Assembly: GCA_946811695.1 (NCBI GenBank)
Contig: OX328127.1
Span: 46,854,982-46,918,981, forward strand
Origin: Gonocerus acuteangulatus
Lineage: Eukaryota; Arthropoda; Insecta; Hemiptera; Coreidae
Direction of reading: 5' to 3'
DNA length: 64,000 nt
Below the pieces are notes generated by a model. The model ran no database searches and was not told the origin of the DNA. It saw nothing but the letters and a program-made list of their open reading frames with translations. The first letter of the stretch is position 1. The number at the start of each line of letters is the position of its first letter. This document shows, one piece after another, positions 11,340 through 23,729 of this stretch. Both the position numbers and the translations under genes were made by a program.

Positions 11340-12090
11340 CCGCGAGGAGCGCTATCTCCCACTAGGGGACTGTATCCTGTTCCTGCGTCAGATCAAAAGA
11401 CGGAAAATGAAGTTTTTGTGTGTTTATTAAGTAGTACAATATCATTTACTAACATAACGCTGGAAGCAAATTATTTACAAAATTAATAATTGAACAGTTC
11501 TCATAAGAAATGTAAATGAGCAGAACTATTCACGTTTTTTATTTTATTTATATAGACTATTTACGGCAAATTATTCAGTAATGTTGTCTACACTACAAAA
11601 ATTCTGAGGAAAGTGCTTAGTTATGCAGCTCCTGCGTGACGGCCTTTTTGCTTATGCTTACGCACATCACGAGGACAATCTGGAGTTGTTTTCGACGATA
11701 ATACAAGCAGCAAACGTATCCAAGTATTAAGAGAAAGACGCTTCCTTCAACGGGGAATAAATTCTTTTTTTAATGAAACAATGCCTAAAAGAAGAAAAAA
11801 ATAAATTAAAAGAATATTTAATAACAATAAGGCAGCAGCTATTGTTATAGGACAACATACAGTAACTAAAAAACTAAGTGGGAACTGCAATATTTTTTTC
11901 ATCTGATCTCTACGGCATACCTATTGGATAGGTGTATAAACCACATCAAACCCTCAGCTCACCTCAATCTAACCTTTATTCACAATGTTTCTAAATGAAA
12001 CTCTCAGCAAAAACGTATAACATTGTATCTGGTCATTAAGGACTGGGGAAAAATTCGTTTGCTGACTACATTGCTAGGCCCTCAGAACTG
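11340..12090. other. Non-coding stretch, nothing assigned
   Basis: No supported gene. A short piece near 11622 (CAGCTCCTGCGTGACGG) resembles, in inverse, a dispersed repeat also present at 28.57, 39.06 and 45.18 kb. Confidence 0.4.
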
Positions 12091-12099
12091 AGCCACTGT

Positions 12100-13150
12100 A
12101 TATCGTGGCTGAATCCTTCATTAAGAATTAAAGAGAATTGGACGGTACCAAGCCCAGAAGCTCCTTCTGAAACCGGTGATAAGTTCCCAAATAAATTTGA
12201 TCTTTACTTTAGGAAAACCTCTACCTGACACGAAACTATTCTTAGCAATCAAGAGGAGCCCACCGCAAGTTATGGAAAGACTCATGTTTATTTGAAAGGA
12301 AACATGGTTCTACTCTTCGCCCAGGGCGCTGTTCTCGATGAAGTAGGTCAAGCTGAGATCATTGAGAGTCACCATGAAACAGAGTCTCTAGCTCTAACGT
12401 CGACACCTCGATTGAGGCTTGAAAGAAAAATAACGTTCGCAGCAACATAGGGCTGAAAGCGCGCAATCTTCGCCCATTTTGAGCTCAATTCCAGCAAACA
12501 GGCAAAGCACTAATGGCTAATCAGTCTCTTATACCAAAGGCATTGGAGTAAATTATTGTTAAATATCTCAACGACTCCTGCGAGGATGAGGACTACATTC
12601 TCCCAAAAAAGCCAGGTTTCCTTCCTGGCTTTAATGCCGAGCACTCTATTGCTACAATCAAGCCACAGAATGTTCAAAATCTCTATAAAAAGAAATTGAT
12701 CCAACAAACACAAATGTTCTTGTTCCTAAAGGGTTCACCTTAAAAATTTCTAAATCAATGGAGCTCGAAATCCGTTATCCCGTAGGATTCTCAACTTGCC
12801 GTCCGAAGCAGACACAAGACCTTCACCGCCTAGATTCAGAAAATGATGGAGTGGTTCGAAAGAGGTACAACTTTGACCCTTTGTCACTAAAACTTCTAAT
12901 TTACAAAGAAGCCTTGCCTCCCAACCTCCTACACTCTGCTCCTCTCTGTATGTATAGTTATCCCACCACGTTCATAGGCTACAATCCTTCAAAAACTACG
13001 TCTTTCGGCGTATTGTTCGACACTCATCTCTTCGAAAGGACAAGTGGAATCCATTCCTGACATTCTCGAAGACGAAAGGATAACCTCTTTTATAAGAAGA
13101 TCACACGTTCTTCGATTCTCTGCAACGCTTGCAGAACTAAATAAATAAAC
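12100..13150 (+). pseudogene. Jockey-like LINE relic (RT to C-terminus)
   Basis: Around 12505-12690 the plus strand reads LIPKALE, stop, IIVKYLNDSCEDEDYILP, then KKPGFLPGFNAEHSIATI. This follows the RT block FERII..RL...IP..QFGFRPGHSTEHA of Jockey/CR1-type LINEs. Further on, FDPLSLKLLIYKEALPPN LL, a shift, LQSFKNYVFRRIVRHSS matches the thumb/C-terminal block (SLK.KL.IYK..LRP...Y and LQ..QN..LR.I). The blocks are collinear with a large internal deletion and multiple frameshifts and stops. A TAAATAAATAAAC tail closes it near 13150. Sequence at 12100-12450 is open in places but I could not match it. Confidence 0.7.
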
Positions 13151-13227
13151 AAGAAATACGTAAATTTAAGAAATAAGTGTTTATTTAATCATTGCATTAC
13201 AAACACATACGCGCGCGCGCGTATATA

Positions 13228-14528
13228 AATGGGTCATTTCATGTCGAAACGCCCAGTGCTATGTGCCGTCATGTCTCAGATATTTTTCAAATTTTCTTCA
13301 TGAATAGAGATGTATGAGATAATTTCAAATTATATGTTTAAGTAGCTTTCCTTGCCATATTTTGGAATCTGTTTGCAATTCGTTCAGCTTTATTTTCCAA
13401 TCACGACTTCGTGAACCGAATGAACCGATTTATTCTATTTTCATAACATATTTTTCTATTAATATGTCCACAACGAATTCCGAGTTTCGTTGCAACATAA
13501 ATCCAACGATAATTGTGGTCGGTATGGGCGAATAACTTCTTTGTGTCAGGAGATGAACCAATTTTGGTGGTTAACGAACTCGTTCAATCTATTTGCTAGA
13601 GGAATACTATATACCATGTTTCGTGACTAAAAAACAAAAACCTCTGGTGTGTAGACTGCTTTTCTACAAGAAACACATATTTTCGTACCTAGATCAAACT
13701 TTTGTTCACATTTTTTATTTATTTTTTTAATGGAAGAGAAACAGTGTTAAGACCTTTACACGCATTCTTTTTGTGTTTCATAACTGGATCACAGCATATA
13801 ACTGAATGCCAAATTTACAGAAACTACGATATAACTTTCCACTATAAAAATTAGGTACCTACCTCATAGTGAATAATCTGAAATTAATGTCAAATGTCCT
13901 TGTAATAATAATAGGTTATAGTTTTATTGGTTGTAATAAATGTGTTGAGTTACTTTGAGCTCAGAAAAACTTTAAATTTACATTTACGAAGTTGGCATTT
14001 TAAGTGAACTTTTCCCTAAGAAAAAAATTTTTTTTTTCATAACCGCCAAAAATCAAAATTTTTATTTTTTGAACATAACTAGTACATTGTTTTATCATTC
14101 TAGGAAAAAATGGTAATTGTAATTTCTGAGATATGACTTACTGAACCTACGTAATGAAAAAGTATAAAAAATAACTTTGCGCGATTAGTGACATGTCACT
14201 ATTGCCTATAGTATCACTATTATAGCTTATTTTGATAGAGAAAAGCATTAGCTTTAATTTGATACCAAGAACAGCCGGATTTGTTGAAAAAAATGTAAAA
14301 CACAAATGTTTTTCAAAACTGTTATCAGAAAGGCGGTAACCAAAATCATGCAAAAACCAAGAATTTCAAAAAATTCCACCTGGTTCAATTTTTGATAAAA
14401 AAAAATCTGAATAAATAATTTGAGATTATCTTATACATCTATTCATGAAAAAATTTTGAAAAATATCTGAGATATGATGGCACGGACATATATTAAAATT
14501 GGGCGATTTGACGAGAATTGACCCAAAT
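13228..14528. mobile_element. DNA-transposon-like element with ~130-bp imperfect inverted ends
   Basis: The left end (TGGGTCATTTCATGTCGAAA) and right end (inverted TGGGTCAATTCTCGTCAAAT) are mirror images. Similarity continues through GCCGTCATGTCTCAGATATT and CATGAATAGATGTATGAGAT on both sides. A decayed single unit of the ~142-bp repeat lies inside at about 13420-13570. No transposase is visible and no confident target duplication was seen (AA or AAA possible). Superfamily is unknown. Confidence 0.6.
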
Positions 14529-14863
14529 CCCATTATACTGATACGTAAAAAACAGAACAACTGTTTTTGATATTTTATAATATTTGCCTTATTGATTGAA
14601 ATATTTGGCGGCTGTCGGAGAAAAATACATTTTTCTTCGGATTATTCAAAGTAATATTCATTAATGACCGCGTATTATTTTCTTCATTTTTCCATTTAAA
14701 ACATGACACCGGTGTTGAATGGAGTGTTGAATATATATAAATAAATGTAGAATAAAAAGTAGACGAGGTTGGTGTGGGGAATTGATGTAATGGAAATGTA
14801 GCGAGATACTCTTGGGACGGCGCCAGATCAATCCAGACCACCCCCTCGCTCAAACCCCATCTC

Positions 14864-14917
14864 TCTCACTCTCTCACTCTCTCTCTCTCTCACTCCCATC
14901 TCTTCCCCTTCTCTCTC

Positions 14918-14965
<48 letters not shown>

Positions 14966-15010
14966 TCTCGCTCACTCAGTCTCTCTCTCATCTCGTCACC
15001 CTCTCTCTGA
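14864..15010 (+). repeat. (CT)n-rich imperfect microsatellite
   Basis: Interrupted CT/CTCA repeats; pyrimidine-rich sequence continues to about 15160. The 138-codon frame over it is low complexity and not a gene. Confidence 0.9.
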
Positions 15011-15159
15011 CCTTCTCTCTTAAGATCTTAACGTACTCTACCCCTACTTTTCCCTCATCGCCCCGCCAATCCTTTTCTTCTTCTTTCGCTCTCTTTCCCT
15101 ACGAGTTCAACCTTTTTTCCACATCTGTTGTGTTCCTTCTTTTTTCCCCCCTCTTCTTT

Positions 15160-15745
15160 TCTACACATTTGGGATCAGCACACAAATCTACCTTTAAAAA
15201 ACCGATTTTCGTACTTGTTGCAATTTGATTTATACTTCATTGCTCCAATTTGTCCCTGCCTTTTCAGAAAGCAACCTTTATCATTCGTATACATAAAGAG
15301 TTTGAAGAAATTCGCCCTCAGCGACGGATGAATAATTTTTCATATGGAATGCTGAGTGACAAAAAAGCTTCATGAAAAATTTCAATATCTGTTTTTTTAT
15401 TCAATTGACATTTTCAGAAGGAAAGAAAGAAGAAAATTCGGTAACTGCCCTTGGACAACTCTCATATGCACTGCAAATGTGCTTTTATACTCCGAAAAAA
15501 AAAAACACATTTGGAGGCGGGTAATAGATGATGTGGGCGATAAGATAGTCAAAATTGCTGGTGAGGACTTACTAACGATTACGAATCGGTTTTTGAGCCC
15601 CCCCCCCCTAAGCTATTGACACGAATTCAATACCACTTAACTCACATCTCTTTGATTCACAGAGTTGTCGGGTTGTAACAAGAAAGGTTTAAATTGGACA
15701 TTTCCCAACACTTTATAGATATGATTTCTCAACGCAGCCAGCATA
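15160..15745. other. Unassigned non-coding stretch
   Basis: No recognisable domain. Short frames of 67-87 codons show no family pattern. A 10-bp C-run lies at about 15600. Confidence 0.4.
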
Positions 15746-15749
15746 TAAT

Positions 15750-16445
15750 ATATTTATTTATTTATTAATGTTTTCGCAATATTGGCGACAAAACATATAG
15801 AGAACAATGAAGATTCATATCTTTGTGGTAATACGTCCAGTAGAGTTGGTTACGTCAAGTTGGTTTCATTGCTGTATGTCAAATAGTCAGATGTCAAATA
15901 GAGATAACTGTTATTTATTTGGATAGTTAGTCCATATAGTTGTTTGTCTAGTAGTTGTCATTCTTTTAATTGTAATTTGGCCATTAAGTTTTTCTGTCCT
16001 TGTGTATGCTACAAATATAAAGATATTAAATTTAACGTTCACTGAATGGTATACATATCGGTTTTTTAAAGTCTTACAGTATTAAATTATGATTTGGGTT
16101 AATTTTAAGTTTTAATATTTATTTAAATTTTGACATAGAGTTTAATTTGTTTTAAGTATTGGAGTGTTCTTTCTATATATTGGCTCCCGCCACAGAGTAA
16201 AGTAGTCAAGCTGTCCGGTAGGTCAAAGTTTTGTCAAAGTCTGCGTTCAGTTAGTAAGTGTTCTATAGTAAATGTCGTGTTGCAGTATTGGCACTTTGGT
16301 ATGGTCTGCTTGGTCATGATGTATGAATGAGTGAGACGTCAGTGGCCTATTCTTAAACGGCAAAGGACTACTTCGTCTCTTATGCTGCCTCTTTTGCTTA
16401 AGGTCCATTCACTTACTGTCTTTTTGATTTCTCGAAAAGAATAGA
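15750..16445 (-). pseudogene. LINE 3' end with RNase H-like C-terminus
   Basis: On the minus strand the sequence reads SIRDEVVLCRLRIGH, stop, RLTHSF, then after a frameshift YIMTKQTIPKCQYCNTTFTIEHLL, and later LCGGSQYIERTLQYLKQIKL with a stop near 16123. The RLRIGH.RLTH...P.C.YC....T.EHLL block is the well-known end of the RNase H/C-terminal region in Jockey and R1-group LINEs. It is followed by a ~370-bp 3' UTR ending in TTTA repeats near 15755 (an AAATA-type tail on the minus strand). The element is 5'-truncated and disabled by the stop and frameshift. Confidence 0.78.
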
Positions 16446-16464
16446 TATTCCAAAAAATAAATTA

Positions 16465-16720
16465 ATTGAAGGGGTCGGGGCAAAATAGTGCCAAGCAATA
16501 TTTTTAACAAAACTTAACTGTAGTAGATATTATGTAGGACTATCAGTCAAAGATGTACCTGCTACTAAAATATGACAACAAGCTCTGTAAGCTACTTAAT
16601 CTTGTCGCCCCTAACCATTTCAACTGATAATCCCACATAATATCCAACATAAAGCAGCTACAGTTAAGGTTTGTTAATGTTGCTTGGCACTATTTTGCCC
16701 CGACCCCTTCAATTATTTCC
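16465..16720. mobile_element. Small MITE with inverted ends
   Basis: Terminal inverted repeats read AATTGAAGGGGTCGGGGCAA on the left and the mirror image on the right, extending through AATAGTGCCAAGCAA and CTTAACTGTAG. Total length is about 250 bp with no coding capacity. Because the ends include AATT, the exact target duplication cannot be separated from the repeat. Confidence 0.75.
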
Positions 16721-16829
16721 TGCTACAGACAAAATTAATTATTAAAAATTAGGAAGGTAAAAGTAAGTCGCTCAGAAAGGTGATAGTCTACGCTGAATGC
16801 TTGACTAATTTGTGTAAAATCTAGGCGCA

Positions 16830-17965
16830 CGGTAGTGCGCCAGGCCAAGTTCCGGCCTAAGCATACTGTGTGTATATTACAGGCGGTCTTTGAGCCGATT
16901 TTTACCCTCTCATAACTTCCAACCAGGTAAAGATGAAGTTATGAAATTTTACACAGGTATTATTCTACTAGATGTGAGTAAAACTGAAAATTTTCATAAT
17001 TCTACATCGAATAGTTTCTGAGATATAAACGATCGAAAATCGGGATTTATAGGACTCACTCACTCACTCACTCACTGACTCATCAAAATTATTAGGCACT
17101 TCCCATGATGCTAGAGACTTGAAATTTTGCATGAAGATAGATATGAAGACGTTATTAAAGGAAAAAATCGAAAAATCGCGAATAGTTGTGTTTGACTCCG
17201 CTTCCGGGGCGGGGGCGTGCCAGTTTTGTACTTCCTTCGGAAACCCATCATTCCGTCCGAAAACCATGATGTGGGGTATCAAATGAATTGTCTCGGTATG
17301 AAGAACCTATATTTGATGTTATAAGAAACAATTAGACGCATATAGGCTCGGAAAAAATCTTATACCAGCTGTCTGTCTGTATGTTTGTTCCTCTTATAAA
17401 TCCGTACCGTTTGACCGATTTTGACCAAACTTGGGACACAGATGGGTCTTAATACGGGGAAAATCATAGGCTAGGTTAAATGGTTAAATACACGCCGTTT
17501 GACCGATTTTGTCAAAATTTGACATACATGTCGGTCTTTATCCGGGTAGTGTCATAGGCTAGTCAAAATCGTCTATCAGCTGTCTGTCTGCATGTTTGTT
17601 CCTTACACAAATTCACACCATTTGACCGATTTTGACCAAACTTGGCACACAGGTAGGCCTTGGTCCGGGGAATGCACTAGGCTAGGTAAAAAAGGTCTTT
17701 CAGCTGTCTGTCTGTATGTTTGTTCCTTATAAAAATTCACACCGTTTGGCCTATTTTGACCAACCTTGGCAAGCAGGTAGGTTTTGATACGGGAGTGTCA
17801 TATATTACCTATGACGTTTTGTACTTTTTGTTCCATCGGAAAGCCATAATTTCTTCTGAAATCCATCATGTGGGGTATCAAATGAATCTTCTTGGTAAGG
17901 AGAACCCATATTTGATGTTTTAAAAAACGTTTCGACGCATCTTAACGAAAACAGTTGTGACTTCT
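16830..17965. repeat. Composite dispersed repeat with internal tandem units
   Basis: The stretch contains a (CACT)n tract (17057-17080) and several imperfect units of about 124-200 bp with CTGTCTGTCTGTATGTTTGT then ACCGTTTGACCGATTTTGAC and CTTGGCACACAGGTAGG. The block around GGGGTATCAAATGAAT occurs twice, at about 17270 and 17870. A related inverted fragment lies at 44.4 kb. Such motifs are widespread in invertebrate genomes at retroelement ends; no coding sequence is present. Confidence 0.65.
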
Positions 17966-18415
17966 TTCTTAAATGTAGTAAATAAAGTCGTAGGGGTTCA
18001 CTGCATAATATACTTCAAAGCAGATACTAAGTTTCTCAAAGTCGAGCCATCTAAATTTCAATGTTTAGGATCACAAACCCAAAATGTATCGTCTTTGTTC
18101 TTATATTTTTCTTGAAGGCCTTATACACTTTCCCTATTGTGATCTTTATCCTCGGGATAAGGTTCCTGTGTTTTACAGTGTAATAGTTTAGTTAAGAGAG
18201 CAATCAATTTGTCCTCTAGAGTAATGTCATCTGGAAGAGCTTCTAACTTTTCTAGTCTAGTGATTAGATTTATGTAGGTTGATTATTGGTATCAAATATC
18301 AAGCAGTAAGGAGAACCTTATGCAGAATCCAAAGACCCTGGTTTTATATGAAGTACAAAAGCCAGTAGGTATGCGGCAACTAAATTCTATTTAATACTTA
18401 GAAAAAAGTAATGAG
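17965..18415. other. Unassigned non-coding stretch
   Basis: No gene or repeat recognised. Confidence 0.4.
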
Positions 18416-19120
18416 ATCCCCAAAAAAACATAAATGTGAAATAGAGGCCAAGTTCCTGCCCCCACAAAGAAACACTCCCTTCCTCAAAACCCCCCAAAAA
18501 GCTTTACCATTCTACACTCCAAAAAAGTAGTATGAGTTGGTGTATTAATTCAACCAAAAATATTTGCCAATACAAGAGATGATACAAAAAAGAAATGTCC
18601 AAGTTCATTACTTGGAAGACCTCATAGTTACTTACTAAGAACAGTGAAGACACTTCAACTGACCTTTAAAAACAACAATAAAAATACTTATATCCAGTTA
18701 CTAAAATATCACTTTCCTCAACAAGGTATATTCTTAAACTTGGCAATGTTTAGTTTTTCTCTAAAGATAATTTCGGCACAAAACAAACATTGCCAAGTTT
18801 AAGAATATACCTTGTTGAGGAAAGTGATATTTTAGTAACTGGATATAAGTATTTTTATTGTTGTTTTTAAAGGTCAGTTGAAGTGTCTTCACTGTTCTTA
18901 GTAAGTAACTATGAGGTCTTCCAAGTAATGAACTTGGACATTTCTTTCTTGTATCATCTCTTGTATTGGCAAATATTTTTGGTTGAATTAATACACCAAC
19001 TCATACTACTTTTTTGGAGTGTAGAATGGTAAAGCTTTTTGGGGGGTTTTGAGGAAGGGAGTGTTTCTTTGTGGGGGCAGGAACTTGGCCTCTATTTCAC
19101 ATTTATGTTTTTTTGGGGAT
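18416..19120. repeat. Near-perfect palindrome, two 336-bp arms
   Basis: Left arm 18416-18751 and right arm 18785-19120 are reverse complements over their full length with very few mismatches (for example in the A-rich run near 18590), separated by a 33-bp loop. The arms begin ATCCCCAAAAAAACATAAAT and contain no ORF. A transcript would fold into a ~336-bp duplex. I saw no clear terminal target duplication. It may be a foldback element, a hairpin-RNA locus or an assembly artefact. Confidence 0.9.
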
Positions 19121-19664
19121 AACCTATACAGGGTAGTTCAGTGACACAAAAATGAGCGTTTTATCTGAAAATATAGCAGAGCTACTCAAACCTTTGTCTA
19201 TTTTCAAAACTATTGGTTTTTTTTTTTTTTTGTTTTTTTTTTAAGAAAATTGTGTTTTCGGGATTTCCGAATAATGTTTCTTAAATGACGAACTCATTTT
19301 TAGAATCTACATTAAATTTCCAATAAGAAACACCAGTTATTGAAATATTGCCATGTAAATTAAGAGCTATATTAAAAGCCATATAGATGTGAACTATTGA
19401 TATTAGTGTTTTCTTAAATTATTCACTCTTTTCTTAATCAGCTATTTGTAAACATAGAGGTTTGCTTCCGCCTCAAAAGTTGCCTTATTTAATAAGCTTT
19501 AAAACTAATTATTTCTGATTTTTAACAAGGAAACAATCCCAACTGTCCGGAGCCGATGTTGTTGAAACTTTGTATATTTATTAAACGCGTGAAAATAATC
19601 GTACCGCCCTTGTTCGTTCTAGAGAGGAGGGGATTCTACACAGGCTTATATAATTGGACCCATG

Positions 19665-19680
19665 GAGGGGGGGGGGGGGC
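19665..19680 (+). repeat. G-run
   Basis: A run of about 13 G bases followed by GCGG, inside otherwise unassigned non-coding DNA. Confidence 0.9.
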
Positions 19681-19914
19681 GGTTCTGTAAGGATGAAAGC
19701 AGGAAATTTCGAGTTATTAAAAGGAGGTTATGGAAGGTGTTAACGTTTTGAATCCCTCAAGTAAGCAAATATTGTTTATAAAACTAGTGACGCATTTGTT
19801 TATAACAAAAAAAAAGTATTTGCCTGATATGCATTTTAAAAAATATTTTCTAACCTGTTGTAAAAATTTAATGTTTTACTTACTGTTGTGATTTTTATCG
19901 TTTGGAATTGGGCA

Positions 19915-20045
19915 TATTTATTTCTTAGTTGATGAAGGCTGCCAATGAGCATGCCAAAACGTTCGAAATATAGATTTATTCTGAAAATATAAAGTCTTCC
20001 CTTAGCCGAATCCCAATCATTCCTTGATTTCTTACTAAATTAGCT
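19915..20045 (+). mobile_element. Retrozyme-like repeat, family B, decayed hammerhead
   Basis: TTGATGA, a GGCT-GCCAATGAGCAT-GCC stem and then AAAACGTTC correspond to the family-B hammerhead at 33.8 kb with two core changes (C to T in CUGA, G to A in GAAA). The downstream ATATAGATTTATTCTGAAAA and TTAGCCGAATCCCAATCATT match family-B copies at 33.7, 36.4 and 45.9 kb. Confidence 0.65.
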
Positions 20046-20129
20046 ACTTAAATTATGCCACCCTTAGTACAAGACTAGCACTCACTTTCTAAATACATAC
20101 ACACACACTCATAAATTTATGTAAGAGTG

Positions 20130-20546
20130 ACCTATACGTCATGTCATCATCCAATGCTACACTTGAGTGTACTCGGTGAGCTTGCAAATCTTATTCTAAC
20201 AATATTGATAAATCACGGCAAGATAGTTTTTGAGCCTGTAAAGAGGCGAATGGTGTTGAGGAAGAGAGGATATAACGGTGCAGGAGAAAATAAGCTGCCG
20301 CCAAAGAGGCAGGGATCTTTGTGTGCTGGACCACGCTGTCAATTACAGAGCGCCTTTGTAATCTGCCGGTGCCTCCTCCTCATACTCTCTCTAGATCGGT
20401 GCGCTCCAAAGACTGATATACTTGTTGATTTGGCTATTTTCCGTCTCCTTAAGCAACGGTGTGGTGCTAACAATACTTATTGTCAATATTATGCTCTTCG
20501 CTTTAGATGCGGAGCATCATCATGAATAAAAAAAAAAAAAAAAAAA
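20130..20546 (+). other. Retroposed sequence ending in poly(A)
   Basis: A relatively GC-richer block with an open frame of 132 codons ends at GCATCATCATGAATAA and then ~20 A. The protein shows no family motif. The poly(A) and the compositional contrast suggest a retroposed fragment, but no target duplication was found. Confidence 0.35.
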
Positions 20547-20559
20547 TATTGTCAATTAG

Positions 20560-21390
20560 TACACCGTTTTTATCAATCAAGTCAGCTACCATGTTTTCTT
20601 GGTCGCGCGGTAAAGTATAAGGTGAAACTGAACACAAGCTCTGAATCATTTGAGGTCAGGTTATGCCTGCCTTGCAGAGCCCTAAGCAACAGTAATGATA
20701 CTATAGAATCTACTGTTTTACTGTTCTTCCGTTTAGTGCAGTTGATCAACGTTATATAGGATTCACAATAGAAACGACCATACGCAAGAGCTGTATAGGT
20801 TAGCAAAAACCTTATGTAGGTGGTTTGTTTCTGCTGATTGTACTTAAAATAATCGATATGAATACTAAATAAACATCGACTCGATGACAAAATCAAAGCA
20901 TTGTACTGACCACACTGTCTCCCAAGAGTGCCAAAGGATCTAGAATGATGTACCTTTAAAGTATTTGTCCCTCTGCGTCCTCGTGGCGTAATGATACTTT
21001 TTTTCTAATGACAAATCTAGTACTTCAATTCAAAATCTAATATATCTTTGGGACTCCGTACTTCTATTTATTTAAAGTACTAGCATGCCTTTTAGCCATT
21101 TGAGGATGATGTAATGAACAGTTGTATTACGGTATTTTTTGCACGTGTATATTTCTCTGTGATGTTGCTTTCTTAACTGACATATCTTTTTAATTATATG
21201 ATAAATACTTAATGAGTCACGCTCTTTTGATGGATTAAATGGGCTTTAATTAGTTGGTGTGTTTAGTTTATTACTAAATTTTCCATTAAGTAAACAAGGC
21301 TTTATCTCAGAGGAGAAGGGCATTCCCGACCTTGCACCTTCATTAAGAGGGATTAGCTTACTCTAATAGTTCGATAGCACCTGACCATGG
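20560..21390. other. Unassigned non-coding stretch
   Basis: Short frames only, none with recognisable motifs. Confidence 0.4.
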
Positions 21391-21394
21391 TCAC

Positions 21395-21865
21395 ATTCTC
21401 CGGGAATGGTTACAGCATGGGTATATGCATTCTTAACACTACAGCAGGGGTATTTGTAGTCACAGAAGGGGCACTTGCATTCAAAGCATTATAGCAGGGA
21501 TATTTCCAGTCACAGCAGGGGTACTTGCATGCACAGCATTAAAGCATGGGAATATGCCCACACAGCATTAAAGCATTGGTATATGCCGTCACATTAGAGG
21601 TGCATGCATTCACAGCATTGAAGCATTGCATATGTAGTCACAGCAGGGGTTGATGGATACGCAGCATTAAAGCATGAGTATATACCGTCACATTATTAAA
21701 TCATGGGTATACGCAGTCACAGCATTAAAGCATAGGTATATGCAGTCACGGCATTAAAGCATGGGTATATGCAGTTACAACATTAAGGCATGGGTATATG
21801 CAGTAAAATCAGGAATGCTTGCATACATAAGATTAAAGCATAGACATAAGCAGTCACAGTAGTAG
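21395..21865 (+). repeat. Degenerate minisatellite, unit ~29-30 bp
   Basis: About 15 imperfect units close to CATTAAAGCATGGGTATATG followed by CAGTCACAG. Some units read GGGGTATTTG or ACTTGCATTC, so the array is old or built from two subtypes. No coding capacity. Confidence 0.85.
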
Positions 21866-21899
21866 TGTATTGTTGTTTGTTTCTCCAAATATGGATGGA

Positions 21900-23450
21900 T
21901 GGATGGGGTTTAAGGACGAAGGCTATAATTGTCCTGTTCTCCAAATATGTGAATGTAGTCTTCTTTCATTGGGTGCGGTGTTAAAATTGTACAATGACAT
22001 AATTAAGTGTGTATAGTTATTTAATTGCTTTCCCTGTTTTTATGTATTCGTATAAATGTTGTCCATTGACATATCCCTCGCTGGAGCTTGATGAATTTAC
22101 ATTAACTTTTCTCGAGTTTATACTTACTGGAATAAAACTTCCAAAAACTTTCGATTCCCCTAGCGTTTCTAAAAGTAACAGAACTTACTTTAGATTCAAG
22201 CATCTAGTTCTACCCGTTTTTCTGAAATTCCCTCAAAGATATTTCATTCCATTTCCACGTCAAAAAACCTAAAAAGTGGATAAGCTTTGGCATTGTGACT
22301 TTTTTCATTGGATTATGGTGTTTAACGAACATTAAGATTCATTTTGTACTATTATTCTAGGCTTATACAATTTCAGATAAACACACTAAGTTTATTCCTA
22401 CGACAAAAAGTAAGGAATGGAACTTCAAGACATAGCAAATTGAACGGAAATTACAACCAATTGCAGCCAATATAAGTGCAAATTGTAAGTGCGAATCAAT
22501 ACGCTCTGAGTCGGTACTAAGTGCCCTTACCTCCTCGGAGTCTGTATAAAGGCAGAGAGTGGTATTAGATATTGAAGCTAATTGGGTGTAAATGGTGCTC
22601 AAATACAGCATTGTATGAAAGGAGTGTATTGCTGGGAGTTATACACCCACTCCTTGGCTTAATACATTATTCACAAGTTGATTCGATTTACGCCCCTCCG
22701 CTTTATACAATCTCCCGCATTCAAACACTATTCTCTCACAAGGTAATCCTTGTTATTAAGTAACTTGCACTCGTTTTGTATAATAAAAGTATGTTAAAAC
22801 CTCCATTTTGCGTCGTAATTTGCTTTCGGAAGTGGACGAAAATCGTTTAATATTATGTTTATTTTATGAACATCTTGATCTGGATTAGGAAGGAGCCGTC
22901 GCGTTAAAATATCAACCTTATAACGTTTGTCCATTTGATGGGTATGCTAGCATACCGTAAATTGGAGATTCAGCGCCAATCCATCTTTTTATCAAAATTT
23001 GTTAAAAAAACATTAAATGAGCGAAATACCTAATTAATTAATAAATAATAATAGCATTCGAACGGTTCGAAACATATTGATGATTTGTCATGAGTTCTGG
23101 AAATAAGTTTTTAAACTCACACTGCAATCAGGATGCAATTTTTCGCACATTAGTCTGGTTGTTCATTATAGTTATAAACAAAAATAATTATTGAATTATA
23201 GTCTAAAGTCAGATTTTCCAAATATTTTCTATAATTGTTACAGATTTCTCTCTCAAACTTGTCATTCAGATACCCCCACCAAGGAACTAACTATAGCAGT
23301 CGATGCTCCTTACGAAAAAAAACAAAAAAAGCATAAGTATTTGAAAGGCACTAAATTAAGATATCAAATCCCAGATTTGTGTGGGCTTTAAATTTTTCTC
23401 TAAAAATAAATGTTTATATATAATATGTAAAATATAATAATAATATCCTA
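21900..23450. other. Unassigned stretch with short ORFs only
   Basis: Frames at 22009-22272 and 23191-23391 were examined. The second follows a pyrimidine tract ending in AG and could be a terminal exon, but its product (ending in KYLKGTKLRYQIPDLCGL) matches nothing I know. No gene is called. Confidence 0.35.
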
Positions 23451-23479
23451 TATGTATTACAGATACGATCAAATCATAC

Positions 23480-23482
<3 letters not shown>

Positions 23483-23547
<65 letters not shown>
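23483..23547 (+). repeat. (TA)n microsatellite, left of ribozyme palindrome
   Basis: About 32 TA units, separated by ~30 bp from the palindrome arm at 23579. Confidence 0.95.
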
Positions 23548-23551
<4 letters not shown>

Positions 23552-23628
23552 TTAAATTGCATCGCTGGGTATCACATGTATGTGTGGAACGGCTTCTTTC
23601 TCCAGCGGTGTCGCTCCTCTCTCCATCG

Positions 23629-23663
23629 CAATATTTCGTCGGGTTCATCTCCGACTTCTTCAG
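23629..23663 (-). ncRNA. Minimal hammerhead ribozyme, left arm (family C)
   Basis: Exact mirror of the right-arm motif on the minus strand: CTGAAGA, the GTCGG..CCGAC stem, GAAATATT. Confidence 0.75.
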
Positions 23664-23729
23664 GCTGCTATGTGTCGTCCTCGGTGGTTATCAAGGGAAT
23701 GATAACCACCGAGGACGACACATAGCAGC

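Noticed and set aside
14812..15228. 138-codon serine/leucine-rich frame
   Set aside because: It is a translation of a CT microsatellite and flanking pyrimidine-rich DNA.
20127..20525. 132-codon frame as a gene
   Set aside because: No family motif, and it ends in a poly(A)-tailed retroposed block; a host gene is not supported.
21395..21865. CRISPR-like array
   Set aside because: Repeats are degenerate, contiguous ~30-bp minisatellite units without unique spacers, in a eukaryotic context.
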